From the NCBI GenBank assembly GCA_017620315.1, contig JAFZQQ010000442.1:1-5044 (forward strand): 5,044 bases of DNA. Reading direction: 5' to 3'. Positions 1 to 5,044 of this stretch are shown one piece after another (the first letter of the stretch is position 1; each line of letters begins with the position of its first letter). The DNA comes from Oscillospiraceae bacterium. Lineage in GTDB: Bacteria; Bacillota; Clostridia; Oscillospirales; Oscillospiraceae. The translations under genes were made by a program, and so were the position numbers. Below the pieces are notes generated by a model. That model was not told where the DNA came from. It worked only from the letters and a program-made list of their open reading frames with translations, and searched no databases.

Positions 1-165
1 CCGAGCTTGGCGCGCTCCGGTTCCTGTGACCATCCTGGCGACCGCTTCCCCGTTCGGAGTATTATTTCCTGCGGCGGTATGAAATTGTGGGCGCAGTTTC
101 TATATTATCCTCGCGGCGCATCTCAACTGCCCGCGCCGTCTACTCTCACCCCGCTTCCAAAAAAG
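1..165. other. 5' flank with no supported gene
   Basis: This GC-rich stretch precedes the AT-richer leader of the first gene. The plus-strand frame starting at base 1 is open from the window edge to a TAG at 193-195, so it could be the tail of a truncated upstream gene. Its translation looks like no family I know, and a promoter -35 box falls inside its last codons. I found no RNA gene, terminator or repeat here. Confidence 0.4.
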
Positions 166-169
166 ATAC

Positions 170-198
170 TTGACAGAATCGCTCTCGTGGTTTAGATT
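170..198 (+). promoter_or_regulatory. Putative sigma-A promoter for the DUF6076-like gene
   Basis: A perfect -35 box TTGACA (170-175) is followed after 17 bp by TAGATT (193-198), which matches four of six bases of the -10 consensus, including the key T1, A2 and T6. Transcription would start near 205, giving a leader of about 105 nt before the ATG at 311. This is a prediction from consensus and spacing only. Confidence 0.6.
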
Positions 199-231
199 GT
201 TCGTATATCGGATTTCCAATTCGTCTAATCT

Positions 232-237
232 TATAAT
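232..237 (+). promoter_or_regulatory. Second possible -10 box (TATAAT)
   Basis: An exact TATAAT lies 74 bp before the start codon, in the AT-richest part of the leader. No good -35 box sits 16-18 bp upstream; the bases there (about 208-214) read TCGGATT. It is therefore either a weak or activator-dependent second promoter, or a chance match. Downstream are two AACAGT copies 11 bp apart (275-280 and 286-291) and a GTTT-GT-AAAC palindrome (279-288) that could be an operator, but nothing ties them to a known regulator. Confidence 0.3.
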
Positions 238-298
238 ACGTGTCAAGCCCCTCTTCGTCAAGACCTATTCTATGAACAGTTTGTAAACAGTCTAATTC

Positions 299-304
299 GG
301 AGGA
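299..304 (+). promoter_or_regulatory. Ribosome binding site GGAGGA
   Basis: GGAGGA lies 6 nt before the ATG at 311, which is near-ideal Shine-Dalgarno pairing and spacing. It fixes the start codon of the downstream gene with high certainty. Confidence 0.85.
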
Positions 305-310
305 CACTTT

Positions 311-1273
311 ATGCTGATCACTGACTACGACTTCGGCGCTTACGTCCTGGACGGGAAGGAGTGCTATTTCTGGATGACAAGCTGCGCCGGAGACAAGAGC
401 TTCGGCACGAAGACGCTCCGCTTCCCGGACAGCTTGCTTTCCTTTCTGTATTTTGATGTTGACGAGATCGAACCGTCGTTCCGCAAGTTGCGCGACGATC
501 TCTGGCAGTTGACGCTGACGCATGAGCAGGAATACGTTGACAGCGTCTTTATGGAACTGGAGGGTTTGGCAGAGCGGCACGTCTACTTTGAGGAGCTTTG
601 CATGGACTACAAGTGGCGCGTCTCTCATGCGAAGCTCTACGACGAGTACACCGAGGACGTTCTGCGGTTGCAGTTCATCGGCGCGTTTCCGGGAGCCATG
701 CGGACGATCCAGACGCAGCTTATCGACCTCATTGAGAACGTGCTGGACATCGACGGAGGGAAAAAGCCGATACGAAAAAAGCTGGCGGCGTTCTACCATG
801 ACAGAGGGGAGAAGACGTTTCGGTTCGCGCGCCAGCCGATGAGCTTTGAGTTGATCGACGAGGAGACCTTTGCCGAGGTGCTGCACCCGGAGTCGGCCTA
901 TGATCTGATCGACTACCATGTGCGCGAGTGCATCCGGCAGGAGACGCGGATGCGCCGCTGCAAGAACTGCGGGAGGTATTTTGCGATCCAGAGACGCTCG
1001 ACCGCGGAGTATTGCGACCGCGTGATCGACGAGCGCGGGCGTACCTGTAAGGATGTCGGCGCAATCACGACGTGGGCGAAGAGCAAGAAGGACGACACGT
1101 TGTTCAACGACTATCGGCGCGAGTACAAGAAACGCTTTGCGCGCACGAAGGTCGGGAAGTACACCACGGATGCACTCTATGCCTGGGGCGAGCTGGCGCG
1201 CGCGAAGGTGGAGGAATGCAGAGAAGGAAAGTTGTCCGTGGACGAGTTTCACGAGTGGCTGGAGAATTCATGA
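311..1273 (+). CDS. DUF6076-like protein with a C-terminal four-cysteine zinc-ribbon-like motif
   Basis: This 320-residue protein is soluble and probably cytoplasmic: no signal peptide or membrane segment is visible, and it is rich in charged residues. The N-terminal 200 residues are mixed alpha/beta-looking without a recognisable catalytic motif. Residues 217-246 carry C217-x2-C220, C235 and C246 in the context CKNCGRYF, EYCDR and RTCKDVG, which looks like a structural zinc site. A basic, helical tail follows (about 255-315, with YRREYKKRFAR) and ends in DEFHEWL. From memory, this C-terminal pattern matches DUF6076, a family of unknown function in Clostridia; I cannot confirm that by search. 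The start is set by GGAGGA 6 nt upstream. The gene has its own promoter region and converges on the surface-protein gene, so it looks monocistronic in this window. The cysteine motif plus basic tail could fit nucleic-acid binding, but that is inference. The gene is certain; the family call is moderate. Confidence 0.85.
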   Translation: MLITDYDFGAYVLDGKECYFWMTSCAGDKSFGTKTLRFPDSLLSFLYFDVDEIEPSFRKLRDDLWQLTLTHEQEYVDSVFMELEGLAERHVYFEELCMDYKWRVSHAKLYDEYTEDVLRLQFIGAFPGAMRTIQTQLIDLIENVLDIDGGKKPIRKKLAAFYHDRGEKTFRFARQPMSFELIDEETFAEVLHPESAYDLIDYHVRECIRQETRMRRCKNCGRYFAIQRRSTAEYCDRVIDERGRTCKDVGAITTWAKSKKDDTLFNDYRREYKKRFARTKVGKYTTDALYAWGELARAKVEECREGKLSVDEFHEWLENS

Positions 1274-1282
1274 GATGAGAAG

Positions 1283-1326
1283 CGGCGGAGCCGGACGCAC
1301 GAGCTTGTGTGCGTCCGGCTCCGCCG
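1283..1326. terminator. Perfect 18-bp GC-rich hairpin between convergent genes
   Basis: The arms 1283-1300 (CGGCGGAGCCGGACGCAC) and 1309-1326 are exact reverse complements around an 8-nt loop. The hairpin begins 9 nt after the stop of the plus-strand gene and lies beyond the end of the minus-strand gene, where a terminator shared by both genes is expected. Neither side has an immediate T-run: the plus side continues GAGTATCTTTG and the minus side CTTCTCATC. It may therefore act bidirectionally as a weak terminator or as a 3'-end RNA stabiliser rather than as a textbook intrinsic terminator. Confidence 0.7.
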
Positions 1327-1339
1327 GAGTATCTTTGAT

Positions 1340-1358
1340 TACCGTTGGGTAGTTTTTT
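1340..1358 (+). terminator. Possible backup terminator: short stem followed by T6
   Basis: TACC-GTTG-GGTA (1340-1351) can form a 4-bp stem directly followed by G and six T residues (1353-1358). The stem is short and would be weak alone. It follows the large hairpin by 13 nt, so the two may work together to stop plus-strand transcripts. Confidence 0.25.
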
Positions 1359-1367
1359 CCTCTGGAT

Positions 1368-1457
1368 TTACTTTGCGTTCCGCACAAACCGCGTCATGAT
1401 CGCCGCGGCCTGCGCGCGGCTCGCATTGTCGCCTGCGTACAGTCCGCAGCGCATCAT
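1368..1457 (-). pseudogene. Out-of-frame C-terminal half of an SLH domain
   Basis: Reading on the minus strand from the ATG at 1457-1455, in a different frame from the surface-protein gene, gives 29 codons ending in TAA at 1370-1368. The peptide contains GLYAGDNASRAQAAA followed by IMTRF, the conserved second half of an SLH domain (normally GDG..xPxxxxTRAE/Q). The stretch is joined to the upstream gene's end by an ATGA overlap: the TGA stop is 1456-1454. Adding one base at the AAA run (1459-1457) would fuse it to the partial fourth SLH-like segment that ends in VEKWK. It is most simply a frameshifted end of the same gene or a remnant of a lost repeat. A coupled 29-residue peptide is possible but less likely. 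SLH identity is confident; its status is not. Confidence 0.65.
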
Positions 1458-1558
1458 TTCCACTTCTCCACGCCGTCGTCCTTTGTGAAGTCGTGCTCGT
1501 TGCTCGCCTCGACCATATCGAAGTAATACCACTTCGTCGGGTCTTGCAGGTCAGCGAA
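1454..1558 (-). other. Partial fourth SLH-like segment at the C-terminus
   Basis: After SLH3 the protein continues with YFADLQDPTKWYYFDMVEAS, which resembles the first half of an SLH domain (FxDv...WxyxxVxxA), then runs NEHDFTKDDGVEKWK and stops. Some clostridial SLH proteins that I recall naturally end at about this point, so the stop could be genuine. The matching second half of an SLH domain lies directly downstream in another frame (1457-1368). Confidence 0.6.
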
Positions 1559-4500
1559 ATACCTGATCTGATCGGGATGTGCCAGCACCCACTCCCGATC
1601 CGCGGCGCGGGCGAGCATATGGTTGACGATGGTTGCCACCTCCGCGCGGGTGATGCTGTCATTCGGCCCGAAGTTCCCGTTGCCATAGCCGCTGATCCAG
1701 CCGTAATCCGCCGCCGTTGCGATGTTGCCATACGCCCAGTGATTGCCGGGAACATCGAGGAAGCTCACCGTGCCGCCGGTCGCCTTTGCAAAGCGCGTGG
1801 CAATCGCGGTAAACTCCGCGCGGGTGATCTGCCGGTTGGGGCCGAAGGTGCCGTCTGGGAATCCATTAATGATGTTGAGGCTCGCCAGCGTATTGACCGC
1901 CGTTGCATACCAATCACCGGGCTTTACATCCGGGAAGCTCCCGATAATCGTCACGTCCTTGTCCTTGAGCAGACGGTAGAAGATCATAGCGACCTCCGCG
2001 CGCGTGATGTTCCTGTCCGGGCCGATCAGCAAGGCGCCATTTTCGTTATACCCGCTGAGGTAAACGATATGCTCGTCGGTGATGAGCCAGTCCGCAACGC
2101 CTGTCACGGTCGGATCGGTAATATCCGGCGTAGGCGTAGGCGTGGGAGTCGGCGTGGGAGTCGGCGTGGGAGTCGGCGTGGGAGTCGGCGTGGGAGTCGG
2201 CGTGGGAGTTGGCGTGGGATCGGGATCGTAGGGCGGGACATAGGGGGCGTCCTGCTCAAAGACTGCCTTGATCGTCGCGTTCGCCGTGCCGATGGTAAAC
2301 TTGTTGCCGCTCAGCGTACCGCCGCCCGCGTTCACGACCTGCCACTCCTTGAAGTGCCAGCCTGCGCTCGGCGTCGCACTCAGCGTGACCACCGTGCCGC
2401 TCACGCCGGAGGCAGGCGTCGCGCTGCCCGTGCCGTGCCCGTCGTTCGTCACCGTCACGGTGTACTCCTCAAAGCCGATGGCATAGGTGGAGAAGCCGCT
2501 TGCATAGAGGAAAATGTAGCCGCCCGTCTTGTCCAGATAGTAGGTGCCGTCCACGAACCCGCCGATGGGCTTCGCCGCCAGCGCGGTCAAAATCTCGGCA
2601 ATCAGATTGTGGTAGCGGTACATTTTCAGCCCCGGCTTGTTGATGTTCGCATAGGGGATGGCGATTTCCAGCACCGCGTCGTTCGACGAACCGATGTCCG
2701 TGGTCTCGACGCTTTCGGCCTCGCCCTGCGCGTCAAGCGTCGTCGTGGTCTTGTAGAGGCTCATATCGAGGAGAGTGTCGATCTCGCTGTTGTCGAGCGC
2801 CTTGATCTCCTCTGCGCCCTCGGCTTTGTCTTCGGGTTTCTTCTCGACCTCCAGCTTGACCTCGACGTCCTTTTCGCCTGCTGCCGCGGCGTCTTTTTCA
2901 GTCGCGTCGATCAACTCGTTCAGACCCTCGACGGCAACCTTCGGCGTGTCCTCCGTTTCGACCTCGACAACCGTGGACAGCTTGCCGACCGGGATATTGA
3001 ACGCGGTCGCCGCCGCGCCGCCGTCCTTGACCTCGATCATGCGCGTCTCGGTATAATCGCTGTCCAGCGTGCGCACGACGACGTTATAGAACCCGTCGGG
3101 GAGGTCGCCAAACTTGAGCGTGCAATCCGCCGTGCCTTGCTGCGCGGCGATGGGGTCGTTGCCCGCCTCGATGGAAACGACCACGTCGCGCGGCGTTTCG
3201 CTTGTGACCACGACGGTGATGGAGCCGGGAGGCGGCGTCGTCTTCGGCGTGTGGAACTTGATCTCGTTGCCGACAAACGTTCCGCTCGTATGCGTCGCAA
3301 CCGCGCGGTACACATAGTCCGTGTCCGTCGTCAAGCCGGTAAGCACGGCGCTGAAGGGCTTGGCAACGCTACCCACGTTCACGTTCGTCCACTCGCTTGC
3401 GCCTGCCTTTTTGTACTGGAAGCTGACCGCGCTGATGCCGTCCGTCTTGGAGACCGTGCCGTTGAGCGTGGCGCTGTCGGTTTTCAGATCGGTGGCAGCG
3501 AAGGTCGTGACCGTGGGGGGGACATTGACACGGACAACCGCCGCGGGGCTTGCGTAATGGTTCTCGTCCTCCTTGTAGCGGAACAGATAGGTCGTGCCGT
3601 CCGCGCCGGTCGAAAGCGCCCCGTCCGTCCAAGTCTTGCCATTGTCCGTGGAATACTGGATATTGACGGTGGAGCTGGTAATTTTGATGGTTGAGCTGTC
3701 CAACTCAACGGTCGGCTTCGGCTGCGTCGCCTTGTCGATCTTCCACGTCAGCTTGAGGGCATCGGTGGTGCCGTCCGGCCAGACGCAGTTGTCGTTGAGC
3801 TTCGCGGTGGCGGTGTACGTCCCAGCGTTCGTCGCCGCTGTATCGCCTGTGATCGTGCAGTTGCTCCCACCGCTCACACCGGTCTTTTCGCCGCCGTCAT
3901 AGGTGTAATTCGTGACGGTCGGGAGCGCGGCGACGGTCTTGTCCTTCTCCGCGAAGATTGCCGTCAGCGCGACGTCCTTCGTCACGGTGAAGGTGTACGC
4001 GGCGCTGGTCGAGACCTGCTTGCCGCTCGCGTCCTGCCACTCGACAAACTTGTATTTGTTCGTGTCCTTCGACGTCGCGGTCAGCGTTGCGCTCGCGCCG
4101 ATGGCGTACTTTCCGCCGCTTGCAAGCCCCGTGATCTCGCCCATGCTCGCGGGCAGGGCGGTCGCGGTGACAGTCGCCTCGGTGAGAATGGTCGTCCACG
4201 GCGAAGGCTCATAGTTTGTGCCGCCCGCCCAGCGGATTTGATAAGTTTTGCCCGCCGTAATCGTGATATCCGCGCCGTGGGCGAAGGTGTTTGTGCCGTC
4301 ATAGACCTCGTAATACGTTTCGTTGTTTGCCTTGGCGTTGGTATCGTCCGTGACCGCGAGCTTGCCGTCCGCGACGGTATAGCCCTCGCAGCTCGCGGGG
4401 GCGTCCTGCGCCGCCTTGCGCATGGTCAGCGTGCCCGCCGTGAACGTAAGCGTATAGTTGGGCGTCGTACCCGCAAGCGCCAGCGTTCCCTGCGTGATGG

Positions 4501-5044
4501 AATACCCACTCGCTGTCACGGGGGAGGTCATAGTCGCATCTGTCGTCAGCTCGCCGGTCAGCACGTCCGCCGCCTTGTCACCGTTCTGGAGGCCTGTGGC
4601 GGTATAGGTCAGCGTCGGCATTGTTGTTGCGTAGCGGTAGACCATGATCTTATCGTTCGCCGTAACGGTCAGCGTCGCGGGATTCACCGTCAGTTTGACC
4701 TTGAGCGTCACAGCGGAATAATCAACCGTGTTATCCGGCGTGAAGAGTACGTCATACTCCGTCGCACCGCTGTCCGCGACGGCGGGCTTGGTGGTCGGCT
4801 CTTTACATGCGAACGTGCCGGCAACGGAGGCGCTCGTCGTCTTGTCCTTCATGCTGCCGTTGATCGTACTTGCCGAGAGCGCCTGACCATAGGTGATGGC
4901 ACTCGCGCTGAGCGCGGTATCCACGACGGGGGCCATCTTCGTTACGGTCAGCGTACCGTCGGCGTAGCTGATGGCATAGTTGCCCGTCACGACGTTGTTG
5001 CCGCCATCCTTGATGACCGCCGCGCTGGGCGTGATCGTGCCGGA
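1454..5044 (-). CDS. Modular S-layer-anchored surface protein (MBG, InlB-type, Fn3-like, SLH), 5' partial
   Basis: The frame is open from the window edge (5044) to the TGA at 1456-1454, giving 1196 visible residues. The start and signal peptide lie outside the window. A GTG at 4990 is internal to a repeat (VVTGNYAISYADGTLTV) and is not the true start. Modules, numbered from the first visible codon: end of an MBG domain (1-37), MBG-type repeats (about 39-122 and 123-208), an unassigned module (216-288), InlB-type repeat (297-367), MBG-like repeat (371-440), Fn3-like module (510-599), prealbumin-like module (606-688), charged domain (700-858), second InlB-type repeat (861-931), Thr-Pro linker (943-973) and three SLH domains (984-1148) with TRAE at 1014, 1074 and 1132, then a partial fourth. 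In Gram-positive bacteria SLH domains bind pyruvylated secondary cell-wall polymers without covalent linkage, so the repeats should project outward as a stalk. No enzymatic motif is visible; an adhesive or structural role is inference. Confidence 0.93.
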   Translation of the reverse strand, partial: SGTITPSAAVIKDGGNNVVTGNYAISYADGTLTVTKMAPVVDTALSASAITYGQALSASTINGSMKDKTTSASVAGTFACKEPTTKPAVADSGATEYDVLFTPDNTVDYSAVTLKVKLTVNPATLTVTANDKIMVYRYATTMPTLTYTATGLQNGDKAADVLTGELTTDATMTSPVTASGYSITQGTLALAGTTPNYTLTFTAGTLTMRKAAQDAPASCEGYTVADGKLAVTDDTNAKANNETYYEVYDGTNTFAHGADITITAGKTYQIRWAGGTNYEPSPWTTILTEATVTATALPASMGEITGLASGGKYAIGASATLTATSKDTNKYKFVEWQDASGKQVSTSAAYTFTVTKDVALTAIFAEKDKTVAALPTVTNYTYDGGEKTGVSGGSNCTITGDTAATNAGTYTATAKLNDNCVWPDGTTDALKLTWKIDKATQPKPTVELDSSTIKITSSTVNIQYSTDNGKTWTDGALSTGADGTTYLFRYKEDENHYASPAAVVRVNVPPTVTTFAATDLKTDSATLNGTVSKTDGISAVSFQYKKAGASEWTNVNVGSVAKPFSAVLTGLTTDTDYVYRAVATHTSGTFVGNEIKFHTPKTTPPPGSITVVVTSETPRDVVVSIEAGNDPIAAQQGTADCTLKFGDLPDGFYNVVVRTLDSDYTETRMIEVKDGGAAATAFNIPVGKLSTVVEVETEDTPKVAVEGLNELIDATEKDAAAAGEKDVEVKLEVEKKPEDKAEGAEEIKALDNSEIDTLLDMSLYKTTTTLDAQGEAESVETTDIGSSNDAVLEIAIPYANINKPGLKMYRYHNLIAEILTALAAKPIGGFVDGTYYLDKTGGYIFLYASGFSTYAIGFEEYTVTVTNDGHGTGSATPASGVSGTVVTLSATPSAGWHFKEWQVVNAGGGTLSGNKFTIGTANATIKAVFEQDAPYVPPYDPDPTPTPTPTPTPTPTPTPTPTPTPTPTPTPTPDITDPTVTGVADWLITDEHIVYLSGYNENGALLIGPDRNITRAEVAMIFYRLLKDKDVTIIGSFPDVKPGDWYATAVNTLASLNIINGFPDGTFGPNRQITRAEFTAIATRFAKATGGTVSFLDVPGNHWAYGNIATAADYGWISGYGNGNFGPNDSITRAEVATIVNHMLARAADREWVLAHPDQIRYFADLQDPTKWYYFDMVEASNEHDFTKDDGVEKWK
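1601..2095 (-). other. Three tandem SLH cell-wall anchoring domains
   Basis: Each domain ends in ITRAE, the signature of the polymer-binding pocket. SLH1 (2095-1961) lacks the usual FxDV...W opening and starts ADWLITDEHIVYLSGY. Its loop NENGALLIGPDRN is longer than the common GYPDGTFGPDRN. SLH2 (1942-1775) is canonical, with SFPDV, GDWYATAV and GFPDGTFGPNRQITRAE. SLH3 (1765-1601) has FLDV, NHWAYGNI and GYGNGNFGPNDSITRAE. Three TRAE motifs match the trimer that characterised SLH proteins use for cell-wall binding, so anchoring should work even without the truncated fourth segment. Confidence 0.93.
2127..2219 (-). repeat. 12-bp tandem repeat encoding a Thr-Pro linker
   Basis: On the plus strand the unit GGCGTGGGAGTC occurs five times without mismatch (2139-2198), then once with one change (2199-2210) and once partially (2211-2219). 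Two GGCGTA half-units precede it (2127-2138). Read on the minus strand it encodes about 31 residues of alternating Thr and Pro between the InlB-type repeat and SLH1. Such linkers are extended and stiff; here it would hold the repeat stalk away from the wall-binding SLH domains. Units of 12 bp keep the frame, so copy-number changes would alter linker length only. Confidence 0.92.
2252..2464 (-). other. InlB-type B-repeat domain adjacent to the linker
   Basis: The segment has the full pattern of the divergent InlB B-repeat (Listeria-Bacteroides type): YTVTVTNDGHGTGSATP, a central GTVVTLSATPSAGWHFKEW, and a closing ATIKAVFEQ. These are small beta-rich modules common in surface proteins of Gram-positive bacteria. 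A second, more diverged copy is found at 4156-3944 of the same gene. Confidence 0.8.
2471..2947 (-). other. Charged domain typical of clostridial SLH proteins
   Basis: This part opens with a Glu/Lys/Ala-rich stretch (for example EVKLEVEKKPEDKAEGAEEI) and continues into LEIAIPY, LKMYRYHN, TYYLDKTGGYIFLYASGFSTYAIGF. I recall the YRYH...YYLD...ASxFSTYAIG ending just before the linker and SLH domains in other clostridial surface proteins. Its function is unknown to me. Its composition is clearly different from the Thr-rich modules around it. Confidence 0.55.
3248..3517 (-). other. Fibronectin type III-like domain
   Basis: The segment PPTVTTFAATDLKTDSATLN, then VSFQYKKAGASEWTNV, then LTGLTTDTDYVYRAVATHTSG has the strand order and the Tyr-x-Tyr/Arg-Ala-Val signature of Fn3 modules. 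It sits between a spacer of repeated-strand character and a prealbumin-like module (GSITVVV to ATAFNIPVGK), consistent with a stalk of beta-sandwich domains. Confidence 0.65.
3725..3934 (-). other. Third MBG-like repeat with two cysteines
   Basis: The pattern PTVTNYTYDGGEKTGV, ATNAGTYTATAKL, WPDGTTDALKLTWKIDKA is a common tandem module in clostridial surface proteins. It holds two of only five cysteines visible in the protein, in SNCTI (residue 397) and DNCVW (residue 420), close enough for a disulfide if the fold brings them together. Confidence 0.65.
3944..4156 (-). other. Diverged InlB-type repeat
   Basis: LPASMGEITGLASGGKYAIG, followed by ASATLTATSKDTNKYKFVEW and VALTAIFAEKD, follows the layout of InlB B-repeats: a Gly-rich opening, a central hydrophobic-x-EW motif and a closing AxFxE. 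It is clearly diverged from the copy at 2464-2252, so recent duplication is unlikely. Confidence 0.65.
4421..4930 (-). other. Two MBG-type repeats
   Basis: The first (4930-4679) shows ITYGQALSASTINGS, VAGTFACKEPTTKPAVAD and TEYDVLFTPDNTVDYSAVT, followed by VKLTVN, a repeat unit common in clostridial surface proteins. The second (4678-4421) has the classical MBG pattern LTVTANDKIMVYRY, LTYTATGLQNGD and GYSITQGTLALAGTTPNYTL, then FTAGTLTM. The open frame upstream (5044-4931) ends another MBG unit with NYAISYADGTLTVTK, so the array continues beyond the window. Confidence 0.8.

Noticed and set aside
7..195. A 62-codon plus-strand frame starting with TTG
   Set aside because: There is no ribosome binding site, no recognisable product, and it overlaps the -35 and -10 boxes of the downstream gene. 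It could only be the tail of a truncated upstream gene, which cannot be shown here.
146..1252. A 368-codon open frame on the minus strand, opposite the zinc-ribbon gene
   Set aside because: It has no recognisable domain and no good ribosome binding site. The plus-strand gene has GGAGGA, a promoter and a conserved-looking cysteine motif.
2127..2219. The regular tandem units as a CRISPR array
   Set aside because: The units are only 12 bp, directly adjacent with no spacers, and they translate in frame to alternating Thr and Pro within a larger gene.
1493..3694. A 733-codon open frame on the plus strand, opposite the surface-protein gene
   Set aside because: Its product is dominated by Arg, Ala, Val and Asp, includes repeated RRGS over the Thr-Pro array, and shows no domain. 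It is the expected antisense shadow of a GC-rich gene with strong third-position bias; the opposite strand has clear domains throughout.
1454..4990. GTG at 4990 as the true start of the surface-protein gene
   Set aside because: The frame stays open to 5044 and the upstream codons (ITPSAAVIKDGGNNV) continue an MBG repeat. No signal peptide follows the GTG, so the start lies beyond the window.
311..5044. A functional two-gene system of the zinc-ribbon protein and the surface protein
   Set aside because: The genes converge, are separated by a hairpin, differ in predicted location (cytoplasm versus cell surface) and share no regulatory sequence that I can see.

Overview
The window looks like chromosomal DNA from a GC-rich, Gram-positive-type anaerobe of the class Clostridia, most likely a gut or rumen member of the Oscillospiraceae (the Oscillibacter/Flavonifractor kind). 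This placement is inferred from three things: a cell-surface protein with MBG, InlB-type and SLH modules joined by a long Thr-Pro linker, a GC-rich third codon position, and a DUF6076-like gene. No rRNA, tRNA, CRISPR array, insertion sequence or integrase was seen.

Layout. Positions 1-165 hold no gene I can support. Positions 170-310 form an AT-richer leader with a good sigma-A-type promoter (TTGACA, 17 bp, TAGATT), a second TATAAT box and a strong GGAGGA ribosome binding site. They lead into a 320-codon plus-strand gene (311-1273) for a cytoplasmic protein of unknown function with a four-cysteine, zinc-ribbon-like motif, resembling the DUF6076 family. The convergent intergenic region (1274-1453) carries a perfect 18-bp hairpin. 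The rest of the window (5044 down to 1454, minus strand) is one very long coding sequence whose 5' end lies outside the window. It is a modular S-layer-anchored surface protein: MBG-type repeats, an InlB-type repeat, another MBG-like repeat, an Fn3-like module, a prealbumin-like module, a charged domain, a second InlB-type repeat, a (Thr-Pro)n linker and three C-terminal SLH domains.

The most notable irregularity is at the 3' end of the surface gene. Just past its TGA stop, in another frame, lies the unmistakable second half of an SLH domain (GLYAGDNASRAQ...IMTRF) ending in its own TAA at 1368. It starts with an ATG that overlaps the TGA (ATGA). This may be a one-base frameshift that cuts off a fourth SLH repeat, a sequencing indel in the AAA run, a decayed remnant, or a translationally coupled short peptide.

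The two genes converge and show no sign of a shared function. I see no convincing evidence of a new multi-gene system here. The points worth following are the displaced SLH half-domain, the uncharacterised zinc-ribbon protein, and the recombination-prone linker repeat.
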